A stretch of DNA of 64,000 nucleotides, from NCBI GenBank assembly GCA_012295275.1, contig CM022665.1, positions 11,918,976-11,982,975 of the forward strand. The letters are read 5' to 3'. Under the pieces are notes generated by a model. It did not search any database. It was not told the origin of the DNA and saw only the letters and a program-made list of their open reading frames with translations. Positions within the stretch are counted from its first letter, which is position 1, and the number at the start of each line of letters is the position of its first letter. A program made the translations under genes and the position numbers. Source of the DNA: Chrysomallon squamiferum. Lineage: Eukaryota; Mollusca; Gastropoda; Neomphalida; Peltospiridae. Shown here piece after piece: positions 37,101 through 49,756 of this stretch.

Positions 37101-39243
37101 TATTATTTTGGTGCTTTAATTTATGTTTTGGTGCAGATGCAGACCCAAATGAGACTGCATATAATATCTCAGTCAATGCTTTAACACCATACCTTAAGTT
37201 TATTATATTCACTGTATGCAGATGCTTATAAAATTTCATCTGATGCTTGAAATTGAAAGAGTACTAAATGGCCCTTCCGTGCATCTCCATGGCAACTTGT
37301 TAATGCCATTGTCATCATCATCTTAGAGATCAAGATAGGCATTGTACTATGAAGTTAAAATTAAATCAGTATAAAATAAAAATCAATAGATCATCATTGT
37401 CTGTAGTGACTTACAACTGACAGCAATAAATGTTAAAGTACTTTAGAAATTTGAAAGTTTCATTTTATCCTGTAAATTTTGAGAAACCATTTTAAATTGG
37501 CAGTTTGTGCTACATATATATTGTTTTAATGTGTCTTGGAATATTTTATTTTTGTTTGAATCACATGAGTATTAAGGTTAACTATGGGAATAAATACACT
37601 GCTTTTAATATAACTTTGTTCTAGTAAAAACTGATAGAACTTCAATTCTGGTTCTTTATTCCGAACAAGGTGAAGTTAACACTAAACAGTATTTCAGATC
37701 AATCCTAAACAATAAGTTCTTACTGAAATAACCCAGATTTAACTTTAAAAAAAAATACACTGTGATCATTCTCTCATTTCTTAGTAATATTCACTTCTCA
37801 TACTTAAGCTAGGGTATTTCCTTAAATTCTAGTCTTTCTCAAATTTTTATCAACTTTCCTCCAAGTTCAGTTAAAAAATCTTGGGATCTAAACTAGCTGC
37901 TGAATAACCATGACCACCCAGCTAGTCTCCACTTGTTTCTCAGTAACCAGTTCATAGAATTGCTTGGATTAATATGCTGATGACAAATTTTATGATTGGC
38001 TGTTTCATAAATCCTAAAAATGCCTGTCTGTAAAGTCTCCAAAATTTGTCCAAAATATGACATGAAATACACACATCGATTAGTTTTGTTCCAACTTGCT
38101 CAATGTTATATTAACATTAGCTTCAATTTGTTCCTTGTACTTAAGAATAGTGTAATCATTATATTAGCTATTTCTGTCTTTATGGTCAACCTATCACAAT
38201 CAAAATAAAGATGTTTCAGATCAGGATTGATCAAAGATATCTCTGTAAATATACCACATCTGTGTAGAATACATGTGATATTATGCTGATACAGTCTTTG
38301 TTGTTTTTCATTCTTTTTTGAAATTCAAATTTAAAAAATAATAAAACATTTTAAATTTTAATATTTGTATCTTTATTATGAATTTTGTAGTATTGCATAA
38401 TTCTTTTTTGAAAAAATAATGAATATAAATAAATATTTAAAAATTTAAAAATAAATGGTGCCACACATCAGTAAACAAAATAGAAAATTAACTAAATTTA
38501 ATCACAAAATATTTTTATTTCTGTAGTACTGTACAATAATTTAAAATTATTTTGGAGTGTGTGTTTGTATGCTTTCATGCATCTGTATATAAAATGATTT
38601 TTATCAAAAAACTTCTACAGAATAGATAATACCAAAAAATCAAAAATAACCAAAAACATCAATATAGATATTGGGCATGTTAGAACAACTGGGCTATAGT
38701 GCTGAAGATTATTATTACTTAAAACATTCGCAGTTATCCAGCTGTTATTAATGCTTTCACAAAATAAAAACACTGATGTTTTTGTATTTTTTAATCACAA
38801 AAAGGAACAGCACTACTGAGCTATCGGTCACAAATACAGAGAACGTGTTAAAATACTTCAAAAGTGACATCACAGCATGTTACATAACAATGAACATAGT
38901 ATATAATAATGAACATGGTGTAAATGACTTTTGAGATTACATGAATGTTGACAATATCCCTGTCAAATAGATTATATATTCATATAAAAAGTAAATATAT
39001 CGTTTGATGCACTGATAAGCTATGAAAAAATGTACTTAGTAAAAAAAAAAAAAAAAAAAAGGATGAGATCCTTTCACATTATTAATGCCACAAAAATGGC
39101 AAACCGTCAATATAATATGTGTATTACATATTCATAATAACTGATTTTATATATATCCTAAATCAGTTGTATAATAATTCAAATCAGTCAATATAAACAA
39201 TCCTGAGGTGGTCATTTCAGAATGAATATTTTTCTTCTTCTTT
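34164..39243. other. MAX 3' region and MAX-FNTB intergenic space
   Basis: About 5 kb without a supported coding exon. It begins with the MAX 3' UTR, whose end I cannot fix because many AATAAA-type hexamers occur (for example near 35200). It holds a short GA run (34786-34802), CTTT runs (about 35110 and 36580) and A/T homopolymers. Otherwise I see nothing specific. Confidence 0.4.
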
Positions 39244-39253
39244 TTTATTTATT
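39244..39253 (-). terminator. Likely FNTB polyadenylation signals
   Basis: Two overlapping AATAAA hexamers on the minus strand (TTTATT at 39244-39249 and 39248-39253) lie about 20-30 nt after the FNTB stop. They would imply a very short 3' UTR. Hexamers are common by chance here. Confidence 0.3.
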
Positions 39254-39272
39254 TGTTATTTTCTTCTTCTCT

Positions 39273-40454
39273 CTATTCTGTATTGTGGGCATTTTCAAAT
39301 CCTGGTTTAGGTAAATGATTGAAAAACTGACCTGCACGTAACACTGCATCAATTCCAATATTGTAAACTGGATGAATTGGTTTCTGAAATGTTTTTAAAA
39401 ATGAGTAATGAAAAATGGTTTGAAAATGTCTAAACTTTAAACCAGATATGATATAAAAGCTGAGAGGTATTGTTAGAATTTTCAAAAGTTTGTTGTCTGT
39501 AAATCCCTAAACATTCAAAGAGTTTGGTTTTAATGGTAAATTAAAAATTGAAAAACATTATTCATTCTGTTGAATGCTTGAAGCTAACAACTAAATTATT
39601 TTGAAGCTATATTTATTTGATAAAATAAAAACACACCACTTCATTTTTGGGACTACCAACTATGTATCTTTCAGCAAGATGACCACCTGTGAAATGCTGA
39701 GCAACAGAAAGACCACTTAGGCAATAACAAGTGTGATAGAAATCTCGTGACCTGAAACAAATGTAAAACTTGTTACTATGCTGAAAATGTTCCCCATATT
39801 CAAGTAAATACACAATTAACTAATCAAAATCCTTCACTTTCAACAAACATTTCAGAATATTTAATTAATAAATATAACTTAGAAATCTTTCTTCTGATGG
39901 TAACACCTGAACATCAGCAGAGAATAATTTTATAACAAAGCAAATCAGCTGCGATCATTTCACGAGCTTCTCTTACTGATAAGTATGTAAATCAGATGTG
40001 CAGCACTGATTGGAATAGGTAATATTTCAAATGCTGCTCTGAAAAGAATGGAGCTGCAGTCTCCAAAATATAAACATTTCTAAGTGAAATGATAAACTAT
40101 AGTTTACTTTCCGGGTTTGTCAATGAGACCACCACCAGGATGTTGACAACAAATGAGAAGGTATTCCTGAAGAGCATCTTGGTGGAACATCCAGCGTTCA
40201 GCACTCAGATGATCATCATCTGTTACAAAAAAAAAAAAAAATTTAAATCAATCAATACCACTGAAAGTTGTAACAATCTGAAATAAAATCTCTGAAGTTT
40301 TAGAATTTATATATAGAATATTATTTTCTTTTTCAAACATAAAATTTTAAGATCAGTCATTTTGTAATGATATTAGATGGAAAGAACATACAGTGGTTTT
40401 TGAGACGTCTCTTTATTTAGATTTATGGTTTTGTCCAACAATTTTAATTGAAAT

Positions 40455-40491
<37 letters not shown>

Positions 40492-43400
40492 AATGTTCTT
40501 TGTTCAAAAATGCTATGATAAACTGAAGATCTTGCCTTTGAAGGTTTTAGCCTGCCAGACAAAACACAAGTTAGCTATGAAAATGTTAGCCAAATATTTT
40601 TTAATTCTCAGTATTAGATAAACTGGTTTCACTTTATGTGGCAGGTCAATATAATAATAATAATAAAAAATTAAAAGTAAACCTTGTGAACAGAAGACCA
40701 TGTGAAAAAGTGGGAAAGCTCCACCCTGCCAGAAAGAGTAACACCCATCAACCAGCTTGTTTGTTCTTCCTTGAAATCCCCCTTCAAATCGCATCTGTCT
40801 GTTAGCAGTCCATCTCTAAAATGATAATATAAATAAAATTAAAAAATTAAATAAATTAATGAATAAAAGAATAAGAAAACTGATTCAATAGTTAGAAAAC
40901 GTTTAAACTTTAAACCTGATATTAATAGAAATAAAATGAGAAGGAATGTTAGATTTTTCAAAAATAAACTTTATTCTATGGTTAATGCATTTTTTTTTAT
41001 TTTTTTTTCTAGAAACTCAATTTAACATGAACCAATGAAGGGTGACACTTTTTTAGGATAACATGGACCCACTTCTGTTCTGTTGTACCAAACAAGATGA
41101 TATTTTTTGAGAAGAGTTCCAGGCAACTAAGTGAAATGAAGAAATTTAAAATAGTACTGACCAATAAATTCTTCAAGTTGCAGAGTTTAATGCCACCAAT
41201 GAGGATCAAAGTAGCCAGTCCACAGAATGAGTAACCTCCATGTGCTTCCTGTCCTGGGCAGCCAGAAAATCCACCTTCGTAAGTCTGACATCTACAATAT
41301 TTCATAAATGTTAACTGTAGCAAGTAAATGGATAACATATCAAATTGATACATATTCATCTGGAAATGCAGTGCTTCGTTTTTTTAGCATAGTATATTTA
41401 CCCTGATCAAAAAACAATCATACATATGTATTTATAATGTCTCAAATTAATTATAAAGCTGCAGATGTTATGCAGCTTAGTAAATTAATCAAGTGCTTTA
41501 AAGCTTAAAAGTTTTCTATTTTTCAAGATTCAAGTCTCAAAATAAAAATCTTCAAAGAAACATAATTAAAGCTTTAGTTGAAAAAAACACCCCAAAAAAC
41601 AATGACCTTAAAAGTGAAGTGAACTAAAGTCTTACTTAAAATTGTTCAAATGAAGACATGGTCAATAATATTAATACAATTTGATGTTTATTCAAAAACT
41701 TAAAATAAATTAATTATGACTGAAGTGCACCTAAGTGGGAATACAAGCCTACCTGCTCAACCACTGAGGGGTATCTCTGAATAATTCTGGACTGAAAAGA
41801 TGTGTCAAACTCGCCACACAAGCTGCACAGTATGCTCCTCTGAAAATAAAGATAGACAAATAATGTTAAAAAACATAATATGATTTTATTTCAATGTATT
41901 TAACATTATTAAATGTCACTACATCTAAATGCACTAACGTGACAATGAACTCTTAAGGGTTAAAAACAGAACAGTATAAATAATTTTAAAGCATGCAGCA
42001 AATAAGTGTTAACAGGCAGAAATGGCAAACCCGAACTTTGATACTGGAACAGAACAATACCGAAATTACTTTTCTAAGCTAACAACTGTGTGTTTTATCA
42101 TTAATGAAATATTTGTTTATTTATTCTGAAAGAATTTTGTGTTCTTGTTATTTAGCATGTAAGATACTCCACATTTTCTCCCCTCTTGTAGACTATATGC
42201 AGCAAAAACTGTAATAAATAAATAAATAAGATTTGATTTTTTTTTTTTTTTTAAATGTTTGTGATAAAATATGTTATAATTACCTACAGTTAAATTCAGC
42301 TTACCGTATATCTACTTCTCCTCCTTCATGCATTTTAAATGAACCATCTGGCATTCTCATTCTGAGCAAATATTCATACAAGGCTTTTCTGAAAGTAAAA
42401 CAAAGTTCTTAAATAATTTGTAATGGAATTCTTTGAAGTTAACTAATTTCTGCTGAACATGATTAACTGCAATTACAAACAAAATTAATTATGAATCTAA
42501 TTATGATTCAAATCATAAAACAAAAATCAGCTAAATCAAAAATTATTATAATCTGATGTACTAAAAAGCAGAGATTAAAATAATAAATTATGTTAAAAAA
42601 CCCATTTTACTATAGATAAGCAATGTTTTGTTGTTTTGGGGATTTTTATTTTTATTTACTTATTTTTTTAGTTTAATTCACAAATGTGAACATTTTCACT
42701 AAAATTAAAGTATACAATATTGGTTGTACTTTCCCCTCTAACCACAAATTTTTATTTTTATTTCTGTAAACTTGTTTTGCCTTTGAATTATCTCAAATAA
42801 TATATACGTGATGAAAACAAGCAAGTAATGAAATAATTTAAGTACCAAAAGGAAAAGACTGCAAACATTTTTTTATTTTACCCAGAAGCTATAACGGTTA
42901 AGGTGACATATAAGAGTTTATAAATAAATAGTTAATTTCTTACAAAACTGAACTTTACTTTTGGATTTAAACATCAATTTATTGTTGATAAACATCTATA
43001 TGCAACATCGCAGATATAAATGTTACCTGTTAAGAATTTTGAATGCTTCATCTGTACTCAGAGACAGGATACACAAAGAATTGACTGCAGCATAGGTTGG
43101 TGCTAAATGGGCTAACTGTTGTGGTCCTCCTGTAGGTAAAAATATAAATGTAACTTTTTTTTAAATGTTTAATATACTGGCTTGTCAGATAAATTTATGT
43201 ATTTTGTTTTTGTTTTTGTTTTTTTTAATTCAACTTATACTGAAAAAAAATAAAACGAACTTACATGATAACCCAATACATAAGATAACAAAATTTTAAA
43301 TTTATTATCTAAATAATAATGACTGAAAATGCAGAGAAAAAATGTTATTAAACAAAAAATACTAATTATAATTATAAAATTCAAAAACATCTAAACTAGA

Positions 43401-46164
43401 GAAAGCTATCTTAAATTTACTTTTAAAATTATCAAGAATACTTGGTGAAACCTGTTATATTTTGTTTTAATCTGAAACATGTTATTAGTAAAGGTTAAAG
43501 TCTGGTTGTATGAGAATGACTTTAATAACCATTTACAAAACAGATCAGATAAATGTATGTCATATACAAACAAACTGTTACATGTAACACACAGTAATAC
43601 AATATTCACCAAAAAGTAACTCACAAACAAATAAAAACTAGGTCAATTTTGAAATTAATTGAATTTATAATTGATTTATCTCACTGCATTGTTGAAAGAA
43701 TTTTTTACTATTTTGAGTAAACTGAAGTGTTTTGAAGTACTTTTAAAAATAATTAAACATTAAATTAAAATTTCAAAAATAGGATTAAGCTGATTGATAA
43801 AATAAATATTTAATTAAAAATTATGTTTTATGTAAAATGTAATTTATTATCATATGTATGACATTGTGCTTACCTCCAAATCCACCTGTAGTGGCTTGAC
43901 ATTTATCAAGAAATTTCACAACACTGAAAAATTAAATCAAAACATAATCTTTCATACACAAATAAAACGATTTATTAGCCATTTTCAGGAATACTGTTTA
44001 CAGCAATTAAAAAAAAAGATTAAATTTCAACAAAATATTTTATTTTAAACAGTTAATAATGTAATATTTTATTATTATAAAAATAATCTAAAATTTAATG
44101 TAACAAAAATTTCAAATAAGAACTTTATTAGTAGTTACAACTATTCTTGTTAACTGAACAGTTCAGTTGTTTTATTTCAATAACTGATTTCATAATGCAA
44201 ATAAAACAGTTACATTTGAATTAAATCTAATTTTAATTATATATGTTAAAGACAAAAGTAATTCATCTGAAATATCCTAAAGTAATATTTAAATAATTAT
44301 CTTTAAAGCAATAATCTTGAATAATTTTTCTGTTGACATAACATATTCTATCTGTATGCTAATTCATTAAAATGAAAAAATAATCTGATAATATGAAAAT
44401 GGAAGTTTTTTTAAATTTATTTACTCTAATGCAACATCTTCAGGAACAGTTTCCTCCAAAATTTCCAAACTGTGAAGAATCCAGTAACACAACCATGGCC
44501 GACTTGCATCTAAGCACTGTAATTATAAAAGATATAATATTTTCAGTAATAACTGAATGAGTTTTGAAAAACAGCAATAGCTAGATAACTGATGATTAAT
44601 TTGGAATGAAAATACAGAAGTATCAAAAGGGTCTCAAATTATATAAACATTAAATAATGTAATATCATTTAATACTAAGTAATAAATATGAAAAAAATGC
44701 AATAAACAGGCTGCTTATATTATGAAAAATAGTTTTCATTAGTCTAATGGTCAACTCGAAAAATTACTATTCAACCTCATATCCTGTTGTAAGATTTTTT
44801 AGTCCTTTCCAAAGGAATGATCGATGAATACTTCGTTCTAGGACTGGAATGCTGAATTAAACCAAAATTTTAAAATAAATGCATGGCTATAAAGATAATA
44901 TAGATGATTAATTAAAATAAAATACTGTTTGAAATTTTTGCTGTATTAAAAAGCCAGTGAAAAATTAGTTTTCTCAAAATATAAAATCTGCTATTGCTGA
45001 AGCCTGTAATATTGAGAAATATTGAGGAAAAATTTGTCAGTGTGAAAACTGAATGCCCTTCCTACAAATAATTCAAGGTGGCCTAAAAAAGATAGATGTG
45101 ACTATTTCTAACTGCATCAGTTAACTTCTATTTGCCTATGTAGAGCAATCCTATTATAACATAATGCAATAAATCCTCAGGTCTATTGTAGTTACAGTAA
45201 GTAATATCAAGCTGTTTAAAATGTCATTTTAGTTGTCAGTGTCTGCAAAAGATTAAATTCTAAAATATTATTTATATATTTTATTTTTTTCATGCATTTT
45301 TTTAATAACATTACAATTTTGGCATATGTGATTTTGGATTAGATTTTAGACACTTCATTTCACTAATTATATAATTTCATTATTTTTGTAAATATCAACT
45401 TACTCTGGTTCATCCTTCAGTCTATTTCTAAATGATGTGTAAAGCCGATCAACTGAATCTTCAACATTTACCTGTGTTAAAAAAGAAGACAAGGAATATG
45501 TAAGAAGCAGTTTAAGTGTATTGATATTTTACTGTAAGAGCTGACTAAATGATATCCACAGAACAACTTTTATTTCGATTTTCATTGCTATGTTCTAGCT
45601 ACACAGTGTAAAATACAGATCTTGATTTTAAGCAATTACACTTTTTTCCAATTACTTCTAAATTACTGTAACAGTTAGTGTTATAAAAACACAGATTAAT
45701 TAATTATTTTTCAGTTACTAATTACTTTCTAACAGAAAAAAAAAAAAAAATAATAATAAAGTTATTAAAAATAAATAAATAAATTACAAAATGAATTTGT
45801 AAAAATAAAGGTATTTAATAATTTATGATTTGATCAAAATCAAAAGGTTTAAAGTCTCTGAAGGTGTAAAAGTTAGAACTGTTGTCAGTTGTGAATAATG
45901 TTAGCAGTTAAAATAATTTGTGTTGTGTTTCCAGGTATTGCTGTTTCTGCTTAAACCATATAAAGGTTACAGAAGACATCTAATCCTTTAAAACAGTCAA
46001 GTTACAATAATGAAAAGTCATTTCAATTTTCACAAAAGAAACAACAAAACAAAACAAAACACCTGTTCATCAGCTGTTTCACTCCAAAGTGCATCATCTT
46101 TGAATTTTTCCTTGTTGATACTGATGTCGCTGCACCTGTGCCTAATTTCTGGACCTTCATCCAT
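39273..46164 (-). CDS. FNTB: Protein farnesyltransferase subunit beta
   Basis: This is the catalytic zinc subunit of farnesyltransferase, which with FNTA attaches farnesyl to CaaX-box proteins such as Ras and lamins in the cytosol. Exons: 46063-46164, 45404-45471, 44776-44851, 44425-44516, 43874-43923, 43027-43129, 42305-42388, 41753-41839, 41162-41291, 40683-40815, 40108-40219, 39637-39751, 39273-39383. All are GT-AG and in phase, 420 aa, slightly shorter than human FNTB (about 437). Family landmarks run in order: CLDASRPWLCYWILHSLE, TGGFGGGP, HLAPTYAAVNSLCIL, MPDGSFKMHEGGEVDIR, GAYCAACVASL, YEGGFSGCPGQEAHGGYSF, MRFEGGFQGRTNKLVDGCYS and SRDFYHTCYCLSGLSVAQHF. The zinc ligands Asp and Cys (in LVDGCYSFW) and His (in FYHTCY) are all present, so the enzyme should be active. 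Confidence 0.97.
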
Positions 46165-46626
46165 GTTTCACTATAAATAGAACAAGATTATCTTAAAAAT
46201 ACAATAAATAAAGATGGTAATGGTGTTATGTAAATGAATCAATCATAAACTGATACATCTGTTATTTTGTTTTAACGAAAAACTACTCTACAATTATAAT
46301 TTAACATTTTACTTCTGCACAAGTTATTATGTCAGTTATGCAAATAGTTTTAATAAAATTAAGCAAAATGAGAAATTTAAAAGCCAGTCAAAGTTTACAT
46401 TTCAAAAGAATTAGTCGGTAGTGGTTGAAGATGTTAGTAAATTTTTTCTAGTTTTTTGTAGACTGGTTCTTTGTTATAGTTTGTTTATCTAAAGTCATTC
46501 AGGCATATTTTCTTCGTAAACATATTCTTATTTATTGTACATAACTACTATAAAGACAAAATATGTTTTAGAAAATGGCAGTGGATGCTTTTTATTTTAA
46601 AATAGTAAAAAATGGAAAAGAACTGT

Positions 46627-46666
46627 CTTATTCCGAAAAGACACTTCTATCTTTTTCGGAAATAAG
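46627..46666. repeat. Inverted repeat with paired TTCCG/CGGAA cores
   Basis: Left arm 46627-46641 (cttattccgaaaaga) and right arm 46650-46666 (tctttttcggaaataag) are complementary except for two inserted bases, with an 8-nt loop. It lies centrally in the FNTB/F-box bidirectional interval. Confidence 0.6.
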
Positions 46667-46692
46667 CATTTTGAAAAGAAGAGTGCCAAAAC

Positions 46693-46700
46693 GCGGAAGT
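46693..46700 (+). promoter_or_regulatory. ETS/GABPA-type site GCGGAAGT
   Basis: Near-consensus ETS site in the bidirectional interval, 27 nt from the TTCCG/CGGAA inverted repeat. Motif match only. Confidence 0.35.
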
Positions 46701-47004
46701 TTTTGAAGTAGTAAACATTTTTCAGCACAAGATTTACCGTAAGCTCACTATCTTTGTATGTGTGTGAGGTGTGGACTTGTATCATTTTGTCAAGTAAATG
46801 ATAAATTAATGGCTGAAGTTCATATTATTACTAGAAATAGGACATTTCAGATCTGAAATGATATTTAAAATGGTATAAGTCCTTAGTCCGTTATTTTTTG
46901 TTTTATACATTCTTACATCAGTATTACATGTTACAGTTAGGTGATCTAAAATCATCAGGATCGCACATATAAAATATTTAGTTAAACTTTAATATGATTT
47001 TCAG

Positions 47005-49756
47005 ATGGCAGAACAAAACGTACATGGAAATGTGATGTTTATTGACTTGCCAGATGAAATAATAACTGTTATTTTTTCATACGTGCCAGCAAAAGACCTC
47101 GTAAAACGTTGCAGTCTAGTAAGTAAAATGTGGAATAATATTATCAGTGAACAAACATTGTGGAGATTGAAATGTCAAAATGAAAGAAAATATATTCCTT
47201 CTGTGATGCCTGTACCAGATGACTTCAAGAAACTGTACTTCTTCAATCCTTTTGCTAGAAATTTTCTCAAAAATCCTTGTGCTGTTGGTAAGAAGTAGTT
47301 AATTCTTTACTAATATTATCTATCATTCTATGGTGCCCAGAAATGCATTCAAAGGAAAAACTAAAATGGTAACTATAACACTAATGTATCATGATTTAAA
47401 TTAGAAATAACCCTATAAATTAATGAGCAGAGCACACTCATCTGAAAATTTGGAAATTAAGAGATTAAGATGATATTTTATTTATAAGAAAGAGAAAATT
47501 GATGAAAAATCCTGAAGTTCATTTTATATATTATATATTAACTGTATATATATATTTTTTTTTAGATGGGCTTCTACACTGGACTGTAACACATAATGGA
47601 GGTGATCGATTTCTTGTAGAGAATACTCCTTCAGGAGCAATGCCACTTACAACAGCTGTAGACATTTCATTCTATGGTAAAAATAAATTAATAAAATTTA
47701 ACCGTAGATCCTGATTAGTCTTTGTCAAAAATTTGTTATGACGAATCTGTTAAATAAAAAAATAATTAGAATTTTAATCTATTCATTATTAATATATTGA
47801 GATATGAATAAAGTCACATTAATGATACATTAATACATTTTATTACAAATTGTTATTACCTGTCAAATATATTATTTTTGCCTATGAAGATGGTATCATT
47901 TGTATGTCCATCACCAGATGTAGTGTATATGCACTTAGAAAATATCTACAACAGCTTTTAACAAATAGACATTTAGAAATAACTTAGGACTCCTAAGGTA
48001 GATTAATTCTGCAATCCATTATGCTTCGATTACTGAACTAAAAGATGCAGCACAACATAACCACAGCAGAAGTGAATTTTTCATTTTATTAAATATAAAC
48101 AGAATTACAGTTGTTTTGACTTTTTGTAATTAACTAGGTTAGTATATAATCATTTTGACGTTTTATTTCAGATCGTGCTAAAAACTGGGCAACTTCATAT
48201 GCATTGTGTGAGAAAAAGCAAACTGTTGATCTAATAAAAGAAGGATGTTCTGAAGAGATACTTGACAAATACCAGCCTCCAATTCAAGTTTCTGAATGGT
48301 AGAACCAGTCCTTGTTATTATGTTAAATGTTTGGATTTATCAATAAGTCAGTAGTTTCTTTTAGCTGAAGTAAAGTTAAATGATTACTTTTGCTATGAAA
48401 AGTGTAAAACTTTACCACATTAATTTAAGCATTTGTATAACCATAAACAGAAGAAAAAAAAATAATGTAGTTTATGTTCAAAGCAGGTAAATGTTCAGTG
48501 TGTAATCAGCTTTAGAAATTTTGTTTTATTATTTATTTACACTACAGAGATTACATCCTATGACCCATCATCTCTATTGTGGGGCACGACACAGTTGACT
48601 GTTAGAGCATCCACATAAATTGTCACTCCCTCTTAGTGGACTCATGTAACAGATCACTTGCTGCTAATCAGAAAGAGTAGCAGTGGGTTTCTTCTCTTCT
48701 TATGTCTGATGTAAATAAAATGGGATATGTGGGTTGATAAACAAAATATTTCTTTCCTTCCTTGCATGATTTTTTTCAGGCCTTACTGTAACAGTGAACT
48801 GCAGCTTGCATCCTAAACAATAAATTACAATGCATTGTTTAGTAGCTAATAAGTAAGTTCAGATAAGCAGGCTTGTAAATGTTTTATTCTATTATTTGGG
48901 ACATTCTGGGTTTTTTTTTCCTACAGGTATGCTGGAAGATTTGATTGTGGGTGTGTTTACTATCTGAGTGTTAAACTGCTATCTGCTAGTAATAGAACAC
49001 TGAAAAAATTTAAGGTAGAGAAACAGATTGACCAGTGGGCAGGGAAAGAGTGGGAACAGGTAATATTGTTTTTGTCATAATAATTATAAAATTGTGAGGT
49101 TGAGCTGTTCTTTACAGGCCTATAGTAGTATTTTTACCTGTTAACAGGAAGTCATGTTTTGAATCCCTTCAGAAAGGGTTTTATTTCTGACAGTATTATT
49201 TTGAATAATGACATCTCTTGAAATTAATTCTGTAAATTCAAATAATTTAATTTTATATAATAAATTCATATCTGAGAGATTTAACATCCATAGAAAGCCT
49301 GATAATTATTTAAGATTATTTCAGTTTGTCTGGAAATAATATTTTTAATTTCTTCAAATATCAGTCAAGCATTACCTAACCCTGCAGAATGATAACAAGT
49401 ACATGGTATATTAAGCACTGATATGTGATATATGGATATATTTTATCAGGTTTCAGTTAAACATTTTATTTATCATCATTTGTACTGAAATTTTATAATT
49501 TTATGTCAGGATGCTTCTTAACTTTGAATAAAACTTTATTTTGATTTATTATTTTGTTCAGTTCTAATTCACATATTGGATTTGATTACAACAACAATAA
49601 TAATACCTTGAATTTCAGACTGTGCATACATTTACTGATTATGGACCTGGTGTTCGTTTTGTGGAATTCAAACATGGTGGAAAGGACACTCAGTTTTGGG
49701 CTGGTCATTACGGTCCAAAGTTTACACTTTCATCAGTGCAGTTCCATTTTACGTAA
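47005..49756 (+). CDS. FBXO6: F-box only protein with FBA domain (FBXO2/6/17/27/44 family)
   Basis: It is a substrate receptor of an SCF (SKP1-CUL1-F-box) ubiquitin ligase; several vertebrate members bind N-glycans of misfolded glycoproteins. Exons: 47005-47287, 47566-47676, 48172-48298, 48927-49059, 49619-49756; all GT-AG, in phase, 263 aa. The F-box is in exon 1 (about residues 14-55: IDLPDEIITVIFSYVP, then LVKRCSLVSKMWNNIISE, LWRLKC). The FBA domain follows: LYFFNPFARNFLKNPC, GLLHWTVTHNGGDRFLVE, NWATSYALCEKKQTVDL, DWYAGR-type SEWYAGRFDCGCVYYLSVKL, then FTDYGPGVRFVEFKHGGKDT and FWAGHYGPKF. Invertebrates usually have one or a few co-orthologues of the vertebrate group, so the symbol marks the family, not strict orthology. 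Whether it binds sugar cannot be told from this. Confidence 0.93.
48541..48775 (+). repeat. Possible diverged tRNA-derived SINE
   Basis: A more complex stretch in the intron between exons 48172-48298 and 48927-49059. It contains an A-box-like segment (gactgttagagcatcc), a later cagtgggtttcttctcttct, and an end reading ttgataaacaaaatattt followed by ctttccttcctt, reminiscent of a SINE family I associate with molluscs. No target duplication was identified. Confidence 0.3.

Larger units (their letters stand above)
46165..47004. promoter_or_regulatory. Bidirectional promoter interval, FNTB / F-box gene
   Basis: Only 840 bp separate the two divergent start codons. Near the middle are an inverted repeat built on TTCCG/CGGAA (46627-46666) and an ETS-type site GCGGAAGT (46693-46700). 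TSS positions cannot be read from sequence; the F-box gene may have an upstream untranslated exon, since its ATG follows a pyrimidine-rich stretch and cag. Confidence 0.5.
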
